From Lacticaseibacillus zhaodongensis (GTDB lineage: Bacteria > Bacillota > Bacilli > Lactobacillales > Lactobacillaceae), in assembly GCF_009687905.1 (NCBI RefSeq), contig NZ_BLBG01000002.1:124001-188000 (forward strand): a stretch of 64,000 bases of DNA, written 5' to 3'. This document shows, piece by piece, positions 43,799 through 51,821 of this stretch. The position numbers and the translations under genes were made by a program. Within the stretch, counting starts at the first letter, position 1; every line of letters begins with the position of its first letter. The notes under the pieces are model-generated. The model made no database searches and was not told the DNA's origin. It saw nothing but the letters and a program-made list of their open reading frames with translations.

Positions 43799-44479
43799 GT
43801 GGATATCAAAGAGGCCGAAGAATGTGTGCGGCTCGTGTCGATTTTTTCCGGGATGGATGATTCCGTTGTGCACGAAATCGCGGGATTGGTAAGAGACAGG
43901 GATTATGATGCGGGTGAGTACTTGTTCAGCGCTGGTGATAGTGCCGAGCGGCTGTTCATTATTTCACAGGGGCAGGTGAAGGTCAGCTCTGATTCAGCCA
44001 GTGGCCGGGAACAGATGCTGCGATTGCTGACCCCTGGTGATTTTGACGGCGAATCCGTACTGTTTAGCAGCGGTGATTACAGCACGACGGCCATTGCCCT
44101 AACTCAGGTCCAGGCGTGCACGATCAGCCGCGATGATTTTCAGCACCTGCTGAACAGTCAGCCGGCGCTTGCCCGCAACGTGCTCAATGCACTGGGACAA
44201 CGGGTCGTTGCACTTGAGGCCCAAGCAGCGGCCGTCACGACCAGTAGCGTGGGTGAGCGACTCGCCAGCTACTTGGTCGAAACAGCCGCAACACTTGGGA
44301 GTAAGGATTTTGCCTTGCCACTGCGGAAAAAAGATTTGGCTGCCTACCTGGGGACTAGCCCCGAGACGGTCAGTCGGCGCTTGCGGACCTTCGAAGATGG
44401 GGGTTACATCAGTCAGCATGGTCGCGGTAGAATTCAATTACTTGATGGCGATGGCTTGTTACTCGCGGCAGAAAATTAA
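43799..44479 (+). CDS. Crp/Fnr-family regulator, FLP-like redox sensor
   Basis: 226 residues from GTG 43799 (AAAGGGGG lies nine bases upstream; the ATG at 43790 directly abuts it). N-terminal cyclic-nucleotide-fold (SGMDDSVVHEIAGLV, AGEYLFSAGDSAERLFIISQGQVKV, LTPGDFDGESVLFSSGDYSTTAIALT), dimer helix, and C-terminal winged helix with recognition helix SPETVSRRLRTFEDGGYI. Cys9 and Cys107 are the only cysteines I see; Lactobacillus casei FLP senses redox by an intramolecular disulfide between Cys5 and Cys102, an almost equal spacing. No FNR-type iron-sulfur cluster cysteines. It presumably binds the two CTTGA-N6-TCAAG sites in front of the ATPase and HMA-dps genes. Confidence 0.87.
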   Translation: MDIKEAEECVRLVSIFSGMDDSVVHEIAGLVRDRDYDAGEYLFSAGDSAERLFIISQGQVKVSSDSASGREQMLRLLTPGDFDGESVLFSSGDYSTTAIALTQVQACTISRDDFQHLLNSQPALARNVLNALGQRVVALEAQAAAVTTSSVGERLASYLVETAATLGSKDFALPLRKKDLAAYLGTSPETVSRRLRTFEDGGYISQHGRGRIQLLDGDGLLLAAEN

Positions 44480-44490
44480 GTGCGATTATG

Positions 44491-44528
44491 GGGCGCTCAT
44501 CTACATTGATGAGCGCTTTTTTGGTGTT
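44491..44528 (+). terminator. terminator after the FLP gene
   Basis: GGCGCTCATC pairs with GATGAGCGC(C/T) across TACATT, followed by TTTTTT. Confidence 0.85.
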
Positions 44529-44621
44529 AGCAAGCTCCGAAAAGCCCGCCATCACTGGAAACTAGCGGCGCTCATGATTTAATGATAAAATTAAAAGCAA
44601 AACCAATGAGGAGGCGGGGAC

Positions 44622-44864
44622 ATGACTGAAGAAAAGCGGCGTTACAAGGCCAATATCGGTGGTAAGAACTACACTTTGATCGGCCGGGGCAGCACGGCGA
44701 AGTTTGCCGCTGCAACGCAAATCGTCAACGACCAGTTGGACCAGATTAAACGTCTTGCGCCCAAAATCAGTACGGAGGACGCGGCGGTGCTACTTGCATT
44801 CAATGCCATTGCTGAGCAGGTTGGGGCTGAAGCCCAGCGTGCTGAGACCAGTACCGAGTCCTAA
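44622..44864 (+). CDS. zapA: cell division protein ZapA
   Basis: FtsZ-associated protein that bundles protofilaments at the septum. 80 residues. Globular head KRRYKANIGGKNYTLIGRGS, then a helix (AATQIVNDQLDQIKRLAPKIS, DAAVLLAFNAIAEQV) and a shorter coiled coil than in E. coli, as usual in Firmicutes. AGGAGG precedes the ATG. cvpA starts 14 bp downstream and mutS2 follows, the same order as in Bacillus (zapA-yshB-polX-mutSB) minus polX. Confidence 0.92.
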   Translation: MTEEKRRYKANIGGKNYTLIGRGSTAKFAAATQIVNDQLDQIKRLAPKISTEDAAVLLAFNAIAEQVGAEAQRAETSTES

Positions 44865-44878
44865 TTCGGGAGAAACGA

Positions 44879-45424
44879 ATGTTAACAATTATTGTTCTTT
44901 TGTTCCTTGCGTACAGTTTTTACGCCGGTGCCCGGCGCGGAGTTGCACTGCAGGGTGTGTACACGATCGGATACTTAGTGAGTTTTATTATTGCTCGGCT
45001 GAGCGCCAAAGCTCTTAGTCCCGCGCTGGAGTTGTGGGTGCCATACCCATCGGCGACGCCAAGCAGTAAATTTGTATTTTTCGCTAGCAACCTTGATTTC
45101 CGCCTCGACTCGGCGTTCTATTACGGGGTGTCTTTTATCTTCGTTCTGGCCGTTTGCTGGTGTATTGTGCGGATCATCGGACTGGCAGCCGGGGATTTAG
45201 AATATTTCCACATTGAGGATGAACGCCTCAACAAGTTGGCTGGCGGTTTTCTTAACTTTCTGTGCGCTTATGTTTTCGTATTCCTGCTTCTTTACTTGCT
45301 GGCACTCGTGCCGGTCAACGGGCTGCAGGACTTCCTGGGGCACTCACCGATTGCAGTGCTCATGGTTCGGTACACCCCAATTCTTTCCCACCTGATTTCA
45401 AACTGGTGGATTGTTAGTCAATAA
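44879..45424 (+). CDS. CvpA family membrane protein
   Basis: 181-residue integral membrane protein of the CvpA (colicin V production) family; function in Gram-positive bacteria not settled. Four hydrophobic segments: about 1-22, 28-45, 78-105 and 122-145. RRGVALQGVYTIGYLVSFIIA is the conserved family segment. The ribosome site (GGGAGAAACG) is acceptable. Forms an operon with zapA. Confidence 0.88.
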   Translation: MLTIIVLLFLAYSFYAGARRGVALQGVYTIGYLVSFIIARLSAKALSPALELWVPYPSATPSSKFVFFASNLDFRLDSAFYYGVSFIFVLAVCWCIVRIIGLAAGDLEYFHIEDERLNKLAGGFLNFLCAYVFVFLLLYLLALVPVNGLQDFLGHSPIAVLMVRYTPILSHLISNWWIVSQ

Positions 45425-45449
45425 CGTTAATTGCAGCAAACAAAATGCT

Positions 45450-45487
45450 GCCAGGGACTGGATGTCGTTTCTAGTCCCTGTTTTGAT
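45450..45487 (+). terminator. terminator after cvpA
   Basis: CAGGGACT pairs with AGTCCCTG followed by TTTTG. Confidence 0.6.
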
Positions 45488-45501
45488 AGTTAGGAGAAAA
45501 A

Positions 45502-47871
45502 ATGTACAAAAAGATTCTAAATACACTTGAGTTCGGCCGCATCCGTGAGGGTCTGCAGCACCACACGGTCACCGCGAAGGGGAAGGACATGGCTGCCCGC
45601 TTGGTGCCAAGATCCAAGCCGGACAAGGTCCAGGAGATGCTGGATGAAACAGCCGATGGGGCCAAAATCCTGCGTTTGCGCGGTGGAATTCCCATCCCTT
45701 CACTGCCCGACATTAGTCAGAGCCTGAAACGTGTCCGCATTGGTGGGGTGCTTAACGGCACGGAACTGGCCGGCATCAGTCGGGTTTTGCAGACGGTCAG
45801 CACTGTGGTTGATTTCATGACCGACATTCAGGAAACCATTGAGCTCAAGCGACTCTATGAACTGAAGGATGAATTGACCTCGCTGCCGGCCCTAGAACGC
45901 CGACTCAAGCGCTCGATTGATGATGATGGTACGGTTACCGATGAGGCCAGCAGTCAGCTCGGTGCCATCCGGGCGCAGGTGAAGGCCATTGAGAATCAGA
46001 TCCGCGAAAAGATGGAGAGCTTTACGCGCGGTAATAGTGCGAAGTACTTGAGTGACCCCATCGTCACGATTCGCGATGATCGTTACGTGATCCCGGTCCG
46101 TTCTGATAGCAAGAACCGCTTCGGCGGGGTCGTGCACGACCAGTCAGCTTCCGGGCAGACGCTCTTTATTGAACCCGAAGCCATCGTCAACCTGAACAAT
46201 CGACTCCGCGAGGCCCAGTTGCGTGAAACGCAGGAAGTTGCGCGGATTCTGGCGGAACTGTCCGCAGAAATCACCCCAGATATCGACTCCTTATTCGACA
46301 ATGCGCGCGTGCTCGGGTACTTTGACTTCATCAACGCGAAGGCAAAGTACGCGCTCGACATCAAGGGCAGCGAGCCCACCATCAATCCCGACAATGTGGT
46401 GAACCTCCGTCAGGCGCGGCACCCGCTGCTGGATCCGCAGAAGGTCGTTGCCAACGACATCAAGCTCGGCGGTGACTACCAGGCCATCGTCATTACCGGT
46501 CCTAACACCGGTGGTAAAACCATCACCCTCAAAACCTTGGGGCTGGTACAGGTGATGGCTCAGGCCGGTCTGTTTATTCCCGCAGGTGAGGGCAGCGAGG
46601 TTGCTGTTTTCAGCAACATTTTTGCTGATATCGGGGATGAGCAGTCCATTGAACAGAACTTATCCACATTTTCAGCGCACATGTCCAACATCATCTCAAT
46701 TCTCGATCGAATTGATGACCGCAGCCTGGCCCTGTTTGATGAGCTAGGCGCCGGGACTGACCCCCAAGAAGGGGCCGCCCTCGCGATTTCCATTTTGGAC
46801 GCGGTTGGTGAAGTGGGCGCAGATGTTGTGGCCACGACCCACTATCCAGAGCTCAAACTCTACGGCTACAACACACCGAAGACGATCAACGCCTCCATGG
46901 CTTTTGATGTCGATACCCTGCAGCCAACATACCAGTTGTTGATTGGGGTCCCTGGACGTAGTAACGCTTTTGACATTGCTAGTCGGCTTGGGTTGTCAGA
47001 TACCATCGTTGACCGGGCCAAGCTACTTATTAGCAGTGATTCCCACGAGCTGAACGACATGATCTCAGACCTGGAGAAGGAGCGCCAGGCCGCTGCGATG
47101 ACCGACTCTAACTTGCAGGCTAAGCTGGACGAAACCACCCGTTTGCACAGCGAATTGAAGAAGAGTTACGACGAACTGAACGCGCGGCGCGACAAGGAGG
47201 TCAAGGACGCCAAGGCGCGTGCGAACGCAATCGTTTTGAACGCCCAGACCGAGGCCGACAAAATCATCAAGGAACTGCGGAAACTCCAGCAGGAAGCCCC
47301 TAAGGCCATCAAGGATGACAAGCTGATTGACGCCAAAACGCGGCTGAACAAACTGCACGAGGACGAGCAGCCGGTGATCAAAAACAAGGTGCTGCGCCGC
47401 GCCAAGAACCAGGCGGCGCTCCACGTTGGCGATACGGTCAAAGTATTGCAGTACGGTCAGACCGGGACGATTGTCAAAAAGCTGGATAATAAGCAGTGGC
47501 AAGTGCAAGTCGGAATCATGAAACTTGCGGTTAAGGACAATGGTCTTGAAAAGGTCAAGCCGGAGCCACAGTCACCAAAACGGCGGATTGCCGCAACTGT
47601 TAAGGGTGCTGGTGGGATTGCTGATGGTCCGGGAACCACGTTCGACTTGCGTGGTGAACGCTACAACGAGGCGATGACCGATCTGGACAACTACATCGAC
47701 GCTGCGCTGCTGGCCAATTACCCAACCGTCACCATCATCCACGGTCTAGGGACAGGGGCCATCCGCAAGGGGGTCACCGAGTACCTGAAGCGTAGCCGCA
47801 ACGTTGCGAAGTTCGGCTACGCACCGGCCAATGCTGGTGGTTCCGGAGCCACGATTGTTACTTTCAAATAG
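45502..47871 (+). CDS. mutS2: endonuclease MutS2 / ribosome rescue factor
   Basis: 789 residues. MutS-like core without mismatch-binding domain; Walker A ITGPNTGGKTITLKT near 333, signature QNLSTFSAHMSNI, Walker B ALFDELGAGTDPQEG, TTHYPELKLYGY. A long coiled coil (about 510-620) is followed by a KOW-like segment (LHVGDTVKVLQYGQTGTIV) and the C-terminal Smr domain (FDLRGERYNEAMTDLDNYID ... IIHGLGTGAIRKGV). In Bacillus and Helicobacter the protein suppresses recombination, and more recently it was shown to split collided ribosomes. TTAGGAG precedes the ATG. Confidence 0.96.
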   Translation: MYKKILNTLEFGRIREGLQHHTVTAKGKDMAARLVPRSKPDKVQEMLDETADGAKILRLRGGIPIPSLPDISQSLKRVRIGGVLNGTELAGISRVLQTVSTVVDFMTDIQETIELKRLYELKDELTSLPALERRLKRSIDDDGTVTDEASSQLGAIRAQVKAIENQIREKMESFTRGNSAKYLSDPIVTIRDDRYVIPVRSDSKNRFGGVVHDQSASGQTLFIEPEAIVNLNNRLREAQLRETQEVARILAELSAEITPDIDSLFDNARVLGYFDFINAKAKYALDIKGSEPTINPDNVVNLRQARHPLLDPQKVVANDIKLGGDYQAIVITGPNTGGKTITLKTLGLVQVMAQAGLFIPAGEGSEVAVFSNIFADIGDEQSIEQNLSTFSAHMSNIISILDRIDDRSLALFDELGAGTDPQEGAALAISILDAVGEVGADVVATTHYPELKLYGYNTPKTINASMAFDVDTLQPTYQLLIGVPGRSNAFDIASRLGLSDTIVDRAKLLISSDSHELNDMISDLEKERQAAAMTDSNLQAKLDETTRLHSELKKSYDELNARRDKEVKDAKARANAIVLNAQTEADKIIKELRKLQQEAPKAIKDDKLIDAKTRLNKLHEDEQPVIKNKVLRRAKNQAALHVGDTVKVLQYGQTGTIVKKLDNKQWQVQVGIMKLAVKDNGLEKVKPEPQSPKRRIAATVKGAGGIADGPGTTFDLRGERYNEAMTDLDNYIDAALLANYPTVTIIHGLGTGAIRKGVTEYLKRSRNVAKFGYAPANAGGSGATIVTFK

Positions 47872-47877
47872 TTAGGC

Positions 47878-47906
47878 TTTACTTTTGGGACGGGTTATCA
47901 TATAAT
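47878..47906 (+). promoter_or_regulatory. trxA promoter
   Basis: -35 TTTACT (47878-47883), 17-bp spacer, -10 TATAAT (47901-47906), immediately after the mutS2 stop. Confidence 0.65.
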
Positions 47907-47953
47907 ACTTACTAAAGGTAAGAAAAGCTGTCACAAACAATGGAGGAATTTTC

Positions 47954-48265
47954 ATGGTTAAAGTAGTTACTGATAATGATTTTGCCGCAGAAACTGATAC
48001 TGGTGTTGTCCTCACTGACTTCTGGGCAACTTGGTGTGGCCCTTGTCGCATGCAGAGTCCTGTTGTCGAGAAGCTTGAAGAGACTATGAAGGACGTCAAG
48101 TTCACCAAGATGGACGTTGACGCTAACCCAGACACTCCGCGCGATTTCGGTATCCAGGCAATCCCAACTTTGCTCGTCAAGAAGGACGGCAAGCCAGTTG
48201 AGCAGATCGTTGGTTACCACACGAAGGACCAGCTGGAAGAGATTCTGAACAAGTACACCGCTTAA
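47954..48265 (+). CDS. trxA: thioredoxin
   Basis: 103-residue thiol-disulfide carrier. Active site TDFWATWCGPCRMQSPV (WCGPC), cis-Pro loop GIQAIPTLLVKKDGKPV, and C-terminal GYHTKDQLEEILNKY. GGAGG lies upstream of the ATG. It has its own promoter and terminator. Confidence 0.97.
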   Translation: MVKVVTDNDFAAETDTGVVLTDFWATWCGPCRMQSPVVEKLEETMKDVKFTKMDVDANPDTPRDFGIQAIPTLLVKKDGKPVEQIVGYHTKDQLEEILNKYTA

Positions 48266-48281
48266 TTAAATCGAATAACTA

Positions 48282-48324
48282 ACTGGGGGGAGTCGGCACA
48301 TCACGTGCTGGCTCCCCTTTATGT
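48282..48324 (+). terminator. terminator after trxA
   Basis: GGGGAGTCGGCACATC pairs with GTGCTGGCTCCCC followed by TTT. Confidence 0.7.
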
Positions 48325-48344
48325 TGTTACTGATGTGGGTTGAA

Positions 48345-48490
48345 GCCGCCCGGGCGGTGGGGGTAGCTACTCCCGCACTTCGCTTCGCTACGATGTCCGG
48401 AGTTCTAATTGCTAAAGCACTAAGAACTTCCGGCTCCGCCACGGGGCAGCATTCCTTCGCTATCTAGCTACCCCGACCGCCCTACACTCG
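48345..48490 (+). repeat. family A-like structured repeat (short, divergent)
   Basis: About 145 bp closed by CGGGCGGTGGGGGTAGCTA and TAGCTACCCCGACCGCCC. Inside are a TTCGCTTCGCTACGATGTCCGG segment and a hairpin GGAGTTCT/AGAACTTCC. Layout and some words (GATGTC, CCGGCTCCGCC, closing CCCTACA) recall A1, but identity is low, so membership in family A is tentative. Confidence 0.55.
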
Positions 48491-48687
48491 ATATTTGAAA
48501 GCTACAACGGCCTGGCCGGTATCATGGTGGGTTCAATTATTATGTATTGTAATTTGCAAAAGATTTAAAAGCGTTAACGTTACGAAGTTTGGAAGTTATT
48601 GCTTGGGTAATAATTTGTCCAGAAACAAGACTACGGAACAATTAGTTTGCGGAGGATTTCATCCAAAAGTGCAGTAACGACTGTGTA
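48491..48687. other. gene-free spacer between the A-like repeat and B3
   Basis: AT-rich; no gene or regulatory site I can support. Confidence 0.45.
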
Positions 48688-48975
48688 GGGCTGGACGTGT
48701 CTCTTCCAGAACGGAGCTGGCGGGAGTGACCATGCTGAAACGATAATTACTAGTCTAGCCAGTTTGGCTAGGCTAGTAATTATCGGGGTGAGTGGAGAGA
48801 CCGCAAGAAAGATATGTCCTCAAACTGTTAGTTTACCGTGGCCCGAATGGCGACACGGCGGGCTCGGAGCTCAGCGGAAGACTTGGCGAACTGTGCCAAG
48901 TCTGCAACGACCCCAGCATGCCTGCCTGTCTGTCACTGCCGCCAGCGTAGTGGGAGGAAGAGGCACGTCCAGCCC
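48688..48975 (+). repeat. structured interspersed repeat family B, copy 3 (candidate structured RNA)
   Basis: 288 bp. P1 is a 20-bp helix (48688-48707 with 48956-48975, one G-U): GGGCTGGACGTG with CACGTCCAGCCC plus CTCTTCC/GGAAGAG. P2 pairs GCTGGCGGGAGTGAC with GTCACTGCCGCCAGC (one mismatch); P3 CATGCTG/CAGCATG; P4 48741-48753 with 48773-48785 (CGATAATTACTAG with CTAGTAATTATCG); P5 GTGG-AGAGA-CCGC; P6 CTTGGC with GCCAAG. Conserved linear blocks as in copies 1 and 2. Confidence 0.8.
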
Positions 48976-49051
48976 GGCATTTCCATCGCCCCCAGCAGCC
49001 ACAATAAAAGCGCCCGCCATGGAAATGACGGACGCTCTGCGTGCAGATGGT

Positions 49052-49525
49052 TTAACCGCGGTCGCGGCGGGTTGCTGAGATAATTGTTTGTTCTTCACTT
49101 GGATCAATGCTGACGATGAAATCAACGGTTCCCGCGTGCCGGTCAACCTTGCTGGCCGCCTCGGTGGTCATCCCGAGAACCTGTTGGATCAGTTGGGCGA
49201 GCAAGCCTGCCTCGAATTGGAAATCGGCATCCTTGAAGTTCTTGATGCGCGTCGTAACTGGCGTGCCGCTCAGGGTGTAATTACGGAGCTTGGTCTTGAT
49301 TTTGCCGATTTGCAGGGTGCCCAGGCCTAGAGCGGCGAACAATTCAGGAATCCGCTCATCGCCCACCGGGAGCTTGACGGCGAGGTCGCGGCCCGCAAAG
49401 TACATGATGCCAGAGGTGTTCTGCCCCAGTAATTGCGGGATCATCACGTCGCGGAGCATCATCTGCCCAAAGTAAGGTGTACTTTCTTCGGTGTTAATCA
49501 AGTTAGTATATTGTGCGTCAGCCAT
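49052..49525 (-). CDS. yslB: DUF2507 family protein YslB
   Basis: 157-residue cytoplasmic protein of the V4R-like DUF2507/YslB family; function unknown. Seen: LLGQNTSGIMYFAGRDLAVKLP, LFAALGLGTLQIGKIKTK, DADFQFEAGLLAQLIQQVLGMTTEAA. AGGAGG precedes the ATG. In Bacillus yslB lies near trxA, mutS2 and racE, as here, although here it is on the opposite strand to all of them. Confidence 0.9.
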   Translation of the reverse strand: MADAQYTNLINTEESTPYFGQMMLRDVMIPQLLGQNTSGIMYFAGRDLAVKLPVGDERIPELFAALGLGTLQIGKIKTKLRNYTLSGTPVTTRIKNFKDADFQFEAGLLAQLIQQVLGMTTEAASKVDRHAGTVDFIVSIDPSEEQTIISATRRDRG

Positions 49526-49725
49526 TTTGAGTCCTCCTAGATTTACCCCCTAAGTATACAAAACGCCGAGCGTAAAATCAGCATACCTCTGCACTTGATT
49601 TTATTTTGCAAGCGATTAACAATAGAGGTTCAGGAGTTTTTACGGAAAACGTGGGAAATTGTTCCCAAAATGCACTTGCTGTTCCCGGCCTTTATTAGCT
49701 GGGTACATAGAAAAGGAGACTGCTC
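49526..49725. other. divergent promoter region yslB / murI-rdgB
   Basis: 200 bp without genes. AT-rich; contains TTTTGCAAGCGATTAACAAT, slightly cre-like, but too divergent to call. Confidence 0.35.
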
Positions 49726-51162
49726 ATGAACGCTGCACCAATTGGATTCATTGACTCGGGGGTTGGCGGCTTGACCGTTGTGCGTGAAGCGTTGCGGCAG
49801 CTGCCCCACGAGAACATCATTTTTCTTGGCGATCAGGCCCGATTACCTTATGGACCCCGGCCAGCAAGCCAGGTCCGTGAGTTTACGTGGCAGATGACCA
49901 ACTTTTTGCGCCGGCGGGGAATCAAAATGCTTGTGATTGCCTGTAACACAGCCACCGCGGCGGCTTTACCTGATTTACGGGGAAAGCTCGATATTCCGGT
50001 TGTCGGCGTCATCGTTCCTGGTTCGCGGGCCGCGGTCAAGGCGACTCATAGTGAGCGGATCGGCGTGATTGCCACCGAAGGAACCGTGGCTAGTGGCGCA
50101 TACGAAGATGCAATTCACGCCCGGAACGAAGACATCACGGTCGAAAGCTTAGCGGCACCGAAGTTTGTGCCCGTTGTCGAAAGCAACGAATATCAAGACC
50201 CGATTGCGGAACGCATCGTTCGGGAGACGCTACAGCCGATGGTGGCCGCAAACGTGGACACCCTGGTGATGGGCTGCACGCACTACCCGTTGCTGCGGCC
50301 GTTCATCCAGAAGACGATGGGGCCAGACGTTAAGCTGATTGATTCCGGGGCGGAAACAGTTAGTGAAGTTTCCGTTCTGCTCGATTACTTTGACCTTGCG
50401 AACCCGGGACACAAGCAGGGCAGCCGGGAGTTCTTCACCACTGGTAACCCGAAGATGTTCGTTGACATTGCCGCCCAGTGGTTAGATATGGCAGATCTCA
50501 CTGCCGAACACGTCGACATCACGAATGAGGCGCGGACATACGTTCCCGATTTTGCGCAAGCAGGTGAGACGGTCGTCGTTGCGTCAACCAACGCGGGCAA
50601 AATTGCCGAGATTCGCGAATTCTTCGCTGAGCGCGGGGTGCAAGTCAAGGGCTTGGCAGATTATCCGAACGTCAAACCAGTTGAGGAGACCGGCACTACT
50701 TTTGAAGAGAACGCCCGGTTGAAGGCTGACGGCTACAGTAAGCAGCTCGGCATTCCGGTGCTGGCTGATGATTCCGGCCTGATGGTTGATGCACTGGACG
50801 GCGCACCAGGAGTCTTCTCGGCACGCTATGCCGGCAGGGGGCATAACGATGCGGCTAATAATGCTAAGTTACTAGCCAATCTAGCTGACGTGCCCAAGGA
50901 CCGGCGGCAGGCGGAGTTCCACACGACGCTCGTGCTTGCGCAACCAGACCGTCCCGATGCGGATATCGTTGTTAGCGGCGAGGTCAGGGGGGTCATCACC
51001 GCCTTGCCCCGGGGCGAGAATGGTTTCGGCTATGATCCATTCTTCTTCTTGCCGGAGCTGGGTAAGACAATGGCTGAACTGACTCAGGAGCAAAAGAATA
51101 CGATCAGCCACCGGGGTCGCGCCTTGCGCGCACTCGGTGACGTGCTCAATTCACGGAGGTAA
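49726..51162 (+). CDS. fused glutamate racemase and XTP/dITP pyrophosphatase (MurI-RdgB)
   Basis: 478 residues in one frame without an internal stop. Residues 1-265 are glutamate racemase: GFIDSGVGGLTVVREALRQLP, LPYGPR, the catalytic Cys in VIACNTATAAALP and in MGCTHYPLL. This half makes D-glutamate for peptidoglycan. Residues about 280-478 are a RdgB/HAM1 house-cleaning pyrophosphatase that removes ITP, XTP and dITP: VVASTNAGKIAEIREFF, FEENARLKADGYSKQLG, LADDSGLMVDALDGAPGVFSARYAG, GENGFGYDPFF and ISHRGRALRAL. In many relatives the two are adjacent separate genes. GGAG precedes the ATG; ysnB starts 2 bp after. Confidence 0.94.
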   Translation: MNAAPIGFIDSGVGGLTVVREALRQLPHENIIFLGDQARLPYGPRPASQVREFTWQMTNFLRRRGIKMLVIACNTATAAALPDLRGKLDIPVVGVIVPGSRAAVKATHSERIGVIATEGTVASGAYEDAIHARNEDITVESLAAPKFVPVVESNEYQDPIAERIVRETLQPMVAANVDTLVMGCTHYPLLRPFIQKTMGPDVKLIDSGAETVSEVSVLLDYFDLANPGHKQGSREFFTTGNPKMFVDIAAQWLDMADLTAEHVDITNEARTYVPDFAQAGETVVVASTNAGKIAEIREFFAERGVQVKGLADYPNVKPVEETGTTFEENARLKADGYSKQLGIPVLADDSGLMVDALDGAPGVFSARYAGRGHNDAANNAKLLANLADVPKDRRQAEFHTTLVLAQPDRPDADIVVSGEVRGVITALPRGENGFGYDPFFFLPELGKTMAELTQEQKNTISHRGRALRALGDVLNSRR

Positions 51163-51164
51163 TT

Positions 51165-51677
51165 ATGCGGATTATTGCGGTTAGTGACACGCACGGCGAT
51201 GAACTAGTGCTGAAGGAAATCGTGACGGAGTACCCGGATTGTGCGGCTTATTTTTATGCTGGCGACTCCGAATTGGCGGCGAACGATGCGGTGTTCAAGA
51301 CTTACCAGGCAGTTGTCGGCAACATGGATTTTGACCAAAGCTTTCCCAAAACGCTCACGGCGGATGTGGCTGGCTTCCGGGTCTTCATGACGCACGGTCA
51401 CTTTTACAACGTCCGGGTGACGCTGGATAAGCTCCTCGCCGCTGGGCAAAGTGCAGGGGCCCAGTTGATTATTTATGGGCATACGCACGTGGCTTTGGCG
51501 GAGGAGCACGCCGGGGTGGTCATCGTTAACCCCGGCAGCATCAGCCAACCCCGCGGGCCGCTGGCAAAATTGGGCGGCACCTTTGCCATCATCGACGTTG
51601 ATGCTGAGCAAATCAAGGTGCAGTATGCAAGCCGAACGGGAATTCGGCCGGAGCTGACGCGGGTGTTTGACCGTTGA
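51165..51677 (+). CDS. YfcE/YsnB-type metallophosphoesterase
   Basis: 170-residue MPP-family phosphodiesterase with the metal ligands in IIAVSDTHGD, FYAGDSE, VVGNMDFD (GNxD, normally GNCD), MTHGH and YGHTHVAL, and the closing VNPGSISQPRGP. Homologues hydrolyse artificial phosphodiesters; the natural substrate is unknown. GGAGG precedes the ATG. Same operon as murI-rdgB, in the same order as Bacillus racE-ysnA-ysnB. Confidence 0.92.
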   Translation: MRIIAVSDTHGDELVLKEIVTEYPDCAAYFYAGDSELAANDAVFKTYQAVVGNMDFDQSFPKTLTADVAGFRVFMTHGHFYNVRVTLDKLLAAGQSAGAQLIIYGHTHVALAEEHAGVVIVNPGSISQPRGPLAKLGGTFAIIDVDAEQIKVQYASRTGIRPELTRVFDR

Positions 51678-51698
51678 TTGATTCAGAAAGTAAATTTT

Positions 51699-51732
51699 GT
51701 GGGAACCGGTGATTACCGGTTCTTTTTTTAAC
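51699..51732 (+). terminator. terminator after the ysnB-like gene
   Basis: GGAACCGGT-GATT-ACCGGTTC followed by TTTTTTT. Confidence 0.88.
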
Positions 51733-51821
51733 AATTTGCGCTAATATGAAACTAAATATTGCTAGTCTGATGATTAAGAAGCCGGTGGGACTTTGGCAGC
51801 GGCTTTTGGGGAGGATTGCTG

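Noticed and set aside
49600-49625. cre site upstream of murI-rdgB
   Set aside because: TGCAAGCGATTAAC departs from the consensus at fixed positions.
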